NCBI GenBank assembly: GCA_016793045.1
Contig: JAEUKZ010000001.1
Coordinates: forward strand, 1 to 38,978
Source of the DNA: Alphaproteobacteria bacterium
Lineage (GTDB): Bacteria; Pseudomonadota; Alphaproteobacteria; CACIAM-22H2
Length of the DNA stretch: 38,978 nt
Reading direction: 5' to 3'
Made by a program: the position numbers and the translations under genes
The notes under the pieces: generated by a model
Told to the model about the DNA's origin: nothing
Seen by the model: only the letters and a program-made list of their open reading frames with translations
Databases searched by the model: none
Shown: piece after piece, positions 35,244 to 38,978 of the stretch
Position numbering within the stretch: the first letter of the stretch is position 1
Layout of the letters: every line of letters starts with the position of its first letter

Positions 35244-37718
35244 ATGACCGCTGCGTCGACCGAAGCGCCGCACCGGCCGCCCAAAGCGGGCGGCGTGGCT
35301 CGATGGTTCAGGCCGCCTTTGCGCGTCCTGACCGGGCTGATCGTGCTGCTCGTCGTCACCATCATCGGCATGACGATCGATCGCTGCGTGGACATCTATG
35401 TCGCCGGCAGAGATGCCGCGCATCGGAACGTCGTGGAGTTGTCGGGCGTTCTGGGGCGCCAGGTGGCCCAGACCGTGGCGTCGATCGACGCGACGCTGCT
35501 CGGCGTCGTCGATGCCGTGGAGCTGACCGACAGGCAGGGTGCCGAAGGATCGGACGCCGCAGTCCGGCTGATCCAGCGCCGCCTTCGCGAGACGCCGCAG
35601 ATCCGTGATCTGGTCGTACTCGACGCGACGGGCCGGTCGCGCTTCGTTGCGGGCGAGGGCGCGATCCTCTCCGCTGGTCTCGCGGTCCAGGACTTCTTCG
35701 CCGTCCAGGGCGACGCAATGCAGGCTGCCGGCCTGCAGATCGGTGCGCCGATCATCAACGCCGGCCAGGGCTCGGCCCTGGTGCCGTTGAGCCGCCGCTT
35801 CAACGCAACCGATGGTCGCCATGGCGGTGTCGTCGTGGCCATCGTCGCTGCCGATGTCCTGGCGGCGGCACTGCGTCCGGGGGATCGTCCCGGCACGGAG
35901 GAAGCGGCGCTGTGGAGTGCCGGCGGCGTCTTGCTCGCCCGCTCGAGCTCCGCGCCCGGTACGATCGGCCAGTCCGCCAGCGACGATGCCGCGCGCCGCC
36001 CGATCGTCAGGACGGCCGTACCTGGCTATCCGTTCTTCGTGTCGGTCGCGAGCGACGAGACCGCGCTGAGAGCGTCGTTGACCAGTCAGATCGCCAGCGC
36101 GATCGCGATCGCGCTGGCGCGCCTCGCTGCCGTCGCTGCCTTTGCCTTCCTGCTCTACCGGCAGATCCGACGCCATGAGGCCGACGCGGCTGACTTGCGC
36201 GCGGATGTCGCACGCCTTCGCGACTTCGCGGCGGCGAACGCGGACTGGTACTGGGAAACCGACTCGTCGATGCGGTTCACCTACATCTCCGGCGCCAGCG
36301 CGTCGGCTGCGACGCCGCCGCTGGAAGCGTTCATCGGCAAGACCGCCCGCGATACCGAGCCGCGGGGCGTCTCGGATGAGCAGTGGGAGCGCCACGAAGC
36401 GATCCTGCGCGCGCGCCTGCCGTTCCGCGACTTCCGGCTGCAGCGCGGCAGGCCTGGCAAGCGCCTGCGCCACCTCTCGATCAACGGCGTTCCCGTGTTC
36501 GACGCGCGCGGCCGCTTCGCCGGCTATCGTGGCACCGGCCGCGACGTGACCGAGGAAACGGAGAGCGCGGATACCCTGCGGGCCGTGATCGACGCCGTGC
36601 CTGCGATGATCAGCGCGAAGGATACCGCGCAGCGCTTCGTGTTCATGAACAGCTACCAGGCGACGCTCTACGGAACGACCCCGGAGGCGGCGCTGGGCCT
36701 GACGCCCGCGGAACTGCTCGGCGCCGTTGCCGGCAGCCATGCTGGAGCGCTCGACCGCCGCGTGCTCGAAACCGGCGTACCGACGGGCTTTTTCGAGGAG
36801 CGCTTCACGGGTGCCGACGGCGTCGCGCGTGACTGGCTCTCCGCGAAGCTGCCAATCAGGACTCCTTCCGGCGAGATTCGCCTTGTCCTGACGGTCTCGA
36901 TGGACATCACGGCTCAGAAGACGGCGGAGAAACAGCTGCGCAACGCACATGGGGAGATCGTCCGCGCCAAGGAGACGGCCGAGCAGGCAAGTGTGGCGAA
37001 ATCGGAGTTTCTCGCCAATGTCAGCCACGAACTGCGCACGCCGCTCAACGCCATCATCGGCTTTTCGGAGATCATGTCCGCGGCGATGTACGGTCCGATC
37101 GGCTCGGAGCGCTACTTGGGCTATGTCCGCGACATCAATCACAGCGCCCTCTATCTGCTGGACCTGATCAACGACATCCTCGACATGGCGAAGATCGAAG
37201 CGGGCAAGCGCGAACTCGCCCTCGAAGCCGTCGACATCGCGGCGGAGATCGGCGATACGGTGCGCATGTTCGGCCAGCGCGTCGGGCAGGAAGGGGTGAA
37301 TCTCGTCGCCGAGCTTCCACCCTGGCCGTCAGTGCTGCAGGCGGACCGGCGCGCGATCCGGCAGATCCTGATCAACATCGTCGGCAATGCCGTCAAGTTC
37401 ACGCCGCGCGGACGGTCGGTCTACGTCACGTTACGGCGTTCGAGCACGACGTTGGACATCGTCGTCCGCGACGAAGGGGCGGGTATTCCGGCCGACCAGA
37501 TCGAAAAGCTGGGCACGCCGTTCTTCCAGGTCAACGACTACACCGCACGCAGCAAGCCAGGGTCGGGGCTCGGTCTTGCGCTCACCAAGTCGCTGGTGTC
37601 GCTGCATGGCGGGACGATGTCGATCGAGAGTCAGCTTGGGCAGGGGACGACGGTCGTCATCGCCATCCCCTTCGGACCGGTCGGTGCGCGCGACGGCGCT
37701 TCGACGTCGGCTGCATGA
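35244..37718 (+). CDS. membrane sensor histidine kinase with extracytoplasmic sensor and two PAS domains
   Basis: An 824-residue orphan kinase. A membrane segment at about 27-48 leads to a dCACHE-like periplasmic sensor (about 50-280), where LRETPQIRDLVVLDATGRSRFV and AVQDFFAVQ resemble CACHE loops. The second membrane segment (about 282-305) is followed by a coiled coil and two PAS domains (about 325-438 and 442-558, the second closing with MDITAQKTAE). HisKA has His595 in NVSHELRTPLNAIIGFSEI. HATPase_c has NIVGNAVKF (711-719), DEGAGI (743-748) and GSGLGL (773-778). ATG 35244 is preferred because AGGGG lies six bases before it. No response regulator gene is adjacent. The core closely resembles the other two kinases in the window. 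Confidence 0.92.
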   Translation: MTAASTEAPHRPPKAGGVARWFRPPLRVLTGLIVLLVVTIIGMTIDRCVDIYVAGRDAAHRNVVELSGVLGRQVAQTVASIDATLLGVVDAVELTDRQGAEGSDAAVRLIQRRLRETPQIRDLVVLDATGRSRFVAGEGAILSAGLAVQDFFAVQGDAMQAAGLQIGAPIINAGQGSALVPLSRRFNATDGRHGGVVVAIVAADVLAAALRPGDRPGTEEAALWSAGGVLLARSSSAPGTIGQSASDDAARRPIVRTAVPGYPFFVSVASDETALRASLTSQIASAIAIALARLAAVAAFAFLLYRQIRRHEADAADLRADVARLRDFAAANADWYWETDSSMRFTYISGASASAATPPLEAFIGKTARDTEPRGVSDEQWERHEAILRARLPFRDFRLQRGRPGKRLRHLSINGVPVFDARGRFAGYRGTGRDVTEETESADTLRAVIDAVPAMISAKDTAQRFVFMNSYQATLYGTTPEAALGLTPAELLGAVAGSHAGALDRRVLETGVPTGFFEERFTGADGVARDWLSAKLPIRTPSGEIRLVLTVSMDITAQKTAEKQLRNAHGEIVRAKETAEQASVAKSEFLANVSHELRTPLNAIIGFSEIMSAAMYGPIGSERYLGYVRDINHSALYLLDLINDILDMAKIEAGKRELALEAVDIAAEIGDTVRMFGQRVGQEGVNLVAELPPWPSVLQADRRAIRQILINIVGNAVKFTPRGRSVYVTLRRSSTTLDIVVRDEGAGIPADQIEKLGTPFFQVNDYTARSKPGSGLGLALTKSLVSLHGGTMSIESQLGQGTTVVIAIPFGPVGARDGASTSAA
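36092..36119. repeat. 28-bp perfect palindrome inside the third kinase gene
   Basis: CGCCAGCGCGATCG is followed without spacer by its exact reverse complement. The centre contains two overlapping GCGATCGC octamers. It encodes Ile/Ala residues of the second membrane segment. Confidence 0.6.
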
Positions 37719-37781
37719 CGGCGGAGCAGGCGAGCCGCCCTCGGTAACCATTCCTAAAGTATACCATCGCAGTATTGGTCG

Positions 37782-38978
37782 ATGGCCGACGACAAGGACG
37801 CGCTTCACCAGAACCTCTCGGTGCTCGCCAAGCGGCTGCCGCGCAACGCCGTTCGTGCGCTGGTGGCCGAACTCGGCGAAAAGGCCAGCGCAACCGCGCG
37901 CGCCGGCCAAGCGCGCCAGGCTTTGATCAGCGAGCTCAATACGCCGCGCCCTAACCGGGCCCGGCGCCTCTTCACCGCACTCGTCGAAGCATTGCTGACG
38001 GATGACGAGGCGCTGACCGAGGCCGGCGGCCCGGAGCGCGTTCCCGGTCTCCTGCAGCGGGCGGATGTCGCCGGATTCTGGGCCGCGCTGCTCGACAGCG
38101 GGCTCGCCTCGACCGCGGAGGCGATCCAGGCAAGGATCGATGAACTGTGCTCCGACGCCGTGATCGAGGACGTCTTTCTTCGCGCGGACGTGCTCGAACT
38201 CCAGCAGCACTTGGCTGCGGAATCGGTCGGCATCATCGACCGCCTCGGCAACGCGCCGCCCAAGCAGGCGAAATTTCTGCAGGTTGCGAACGCGGCACGC
38301 AACGCCCAGATACGCGATCGGCTCGGATGGTCGGTCGACCCGGCCGCCTTGACTTGGCGCAGCGTCCAGCAGTTTCGCGACCTGCTGAGGCTCATTCCGG
38401 TCATCGGGCGGGACCTTTCGGCCCTCGGCCGGCAGATTGCAAGCGACGACGGGCAGGGCCCGATCGACGATGGCGGCGTGGACGCCGTACTCGCGGCCAC
38501 TGCAAGTGCCGAGCGGGCACTGAAGGACCGGTCCGATCTCGCCGGCGCCTATCTCGTGGGGATCGGATTGCATCGTCGCCATCGCTACGACATCGCCGCG
38601 GCCGTCCTGCGCGTCTCGCCGATCGAGCGGGGCCGCTATGGGGCGATGGTTGCCAGTGCGCTGTGCGGGCATCTGAGCGGTGTCGGTCGGGCGATGGCCA
38701 GGCGGCTCGAAGGCGCAGTATCGGATCCGGCCGCTGGAGGTGCGATCGTATTGGGGGCGGACGCCCGCGCGGCCCTCGATGCCTTGTTGTTGCGCTATGG
38801 ACGCGTGCTCGAAGCGATCGTGAAATCCGGCCTGATGGAGCATCCGGACGCCAAGTTCCTCGTCCGCGAGGCCTATGGCGAACTGCCGGCGGCGATCGAC
38901 ACATCGATCGTCCCGCGCCTGCTGCAGCGCATCCGGGCAAGCGGAAGTGCAGTCCGCCGCCCGGCCGATCACGGCGAC
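37782..38978 (+). CDS. unrecognised protein, partial (3' end outside window)
   Basis: An open frame from ATG 37782 continues without a stop to the right edge, 399 codons so far. It starts MADDKDALHQNLSVLAKRLPRNAVRALVAELGEKA and is leucine/alanine-rich with regular charged residues, so it should be largely alpha-helical and soluble; no signal peptide, membrane segment or nucleotide-binding motif is visible. Third-position G+C bias matches the neighbours, which supports real coding. It begins 63 bases after the kinase stop on the same strand, so the two may be co-transcribed. I do not recognise the family; a signalling or regulatory role is only suggested by context. Confidence 0.8.
   Translation, partial: MADDKDALHQNLSVLAKRLPRNAVRALVAELGEKASATARAGQARQALISELNTPRPNRARRLFTALVEALLTDDEALTEAGGPERVPGLLQRADVAGFWAALLDSGLASTAEAIQARIDELCSDAVIEDVFLRADVLELQQHLAAESVGIIDRLGNAPPKQAKFLQVANAARNAQIRDRLGWSVDPAALTWRSVQQFRDLLRLIPVIGRDLSALGRQIASDDGQGPIDDGGVDAVLAATASAERALKDRSDLAGAYLVGIGLHRRHRYDIAAAVLRVSPIERGRYGAMVASALCGHLSGVGRAMARRLEGAVSDPAAGGAIVLGADARAALDALLLRYGRVLEAIVKSGLMEHPDAKFLVREAYGELPAAIDTSIVPRLLQRIRASGSAVRRPADHGD

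Noticed and set aside
37431-38972. A 513-codon open frame on the minus strand near the right edge
   Set aside because: The plus-strand frame from 37782 has the better codon bias, a helical protein-like composition and is collinear with the upstream kinase gene.

Overview
The window is a high-G+C chromosomal segment (about two thirds G+C by eye) from an alphaproteobacterium. Evidence for this is the tatB-tatC-serS-surE-pcm-nlpD run followed by yajC-secD-secF, two genes related to mitochondrial complex I assembly factors (NDUFAF3-like and NDUFAF6-like), bacterial hopanoid genes, TrmFO, an alphaproteobacterial-type GyrA, and TTGAC/TAGCGT-like promoters. I cannot name the genus. Nearly all of it is coding. 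I found no transposase, integrase, phage gene, CRISPR array or rRNA.

Layout. 1-4790 (+): tail of a probable tatB, then tatC, serS, surE, pcm and an NlpD/LytM-type lipoprotein; from serS onward the genes touch or overlap by 1-4 bases. 4797-5654 (-): a DUF815 AAA ATPase. 5806-9349 (+): yajC, secD, secF and an NDUFAF3-like (Mth938/DUF498) gene, closed by a strong hairpin. 9404-12242 (-): a PuuD-like membrane protein, hpnE and hpnC. 12290-13120 (+): an NDUFAF6-like squalene/phytoene-synthase homologue. 13114-13599 (-): a small lipoprotein. 13699-14946 (+): a cytochrome P450. A short AT-rich island separates it from trmFO (-). Then come ridA and a Sel1-repeat protein (+), a sensor kinase and a DUF4114 surface-type protein (-), a second kinase (+), uvrA (-), ssb (+), a GNAT acetyltransferase (-) with a leader-like region, a fatty-acid desaturase (+), gyrA, coaD and tRNA-Lys (+), a small lipoprotein (-), and finally a HerA-type ATPase, a third sensor kinase and an unrecognised gene that runs off the right edge (+).

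How the genes fit together. The left third is about export and the envelope: Tat translocase, Sec accessory complex, LytM factor, and squalene synthesis for hopanoids. The middle and right carry DNA maintenance (uvrA, ssb, gyrA), signalling (three orphan histidine kinases with near-identical catalytic cores but different sensors) and tRNA-related functions.

The most unusual item is the YajC homologue. It carries a C-terminal extension that reads as a J-domain lacking the HPD loop, so a Sec translocon accessory subunit appears fused to a Pam16-like, HPD-less J-like module. Its start codon lies just after a hairpin that buries the ribosome-binding site. Other points of interest are CGTTTCA repeats with a 9-bp inverted repeat upstream of gyrA, a probably leaderless peptide plus terminator upstream of the acetyltransferase gene, hpnC-hpnE without hpnD, and an AT-rich island flanked by 10-bp direct repeats.
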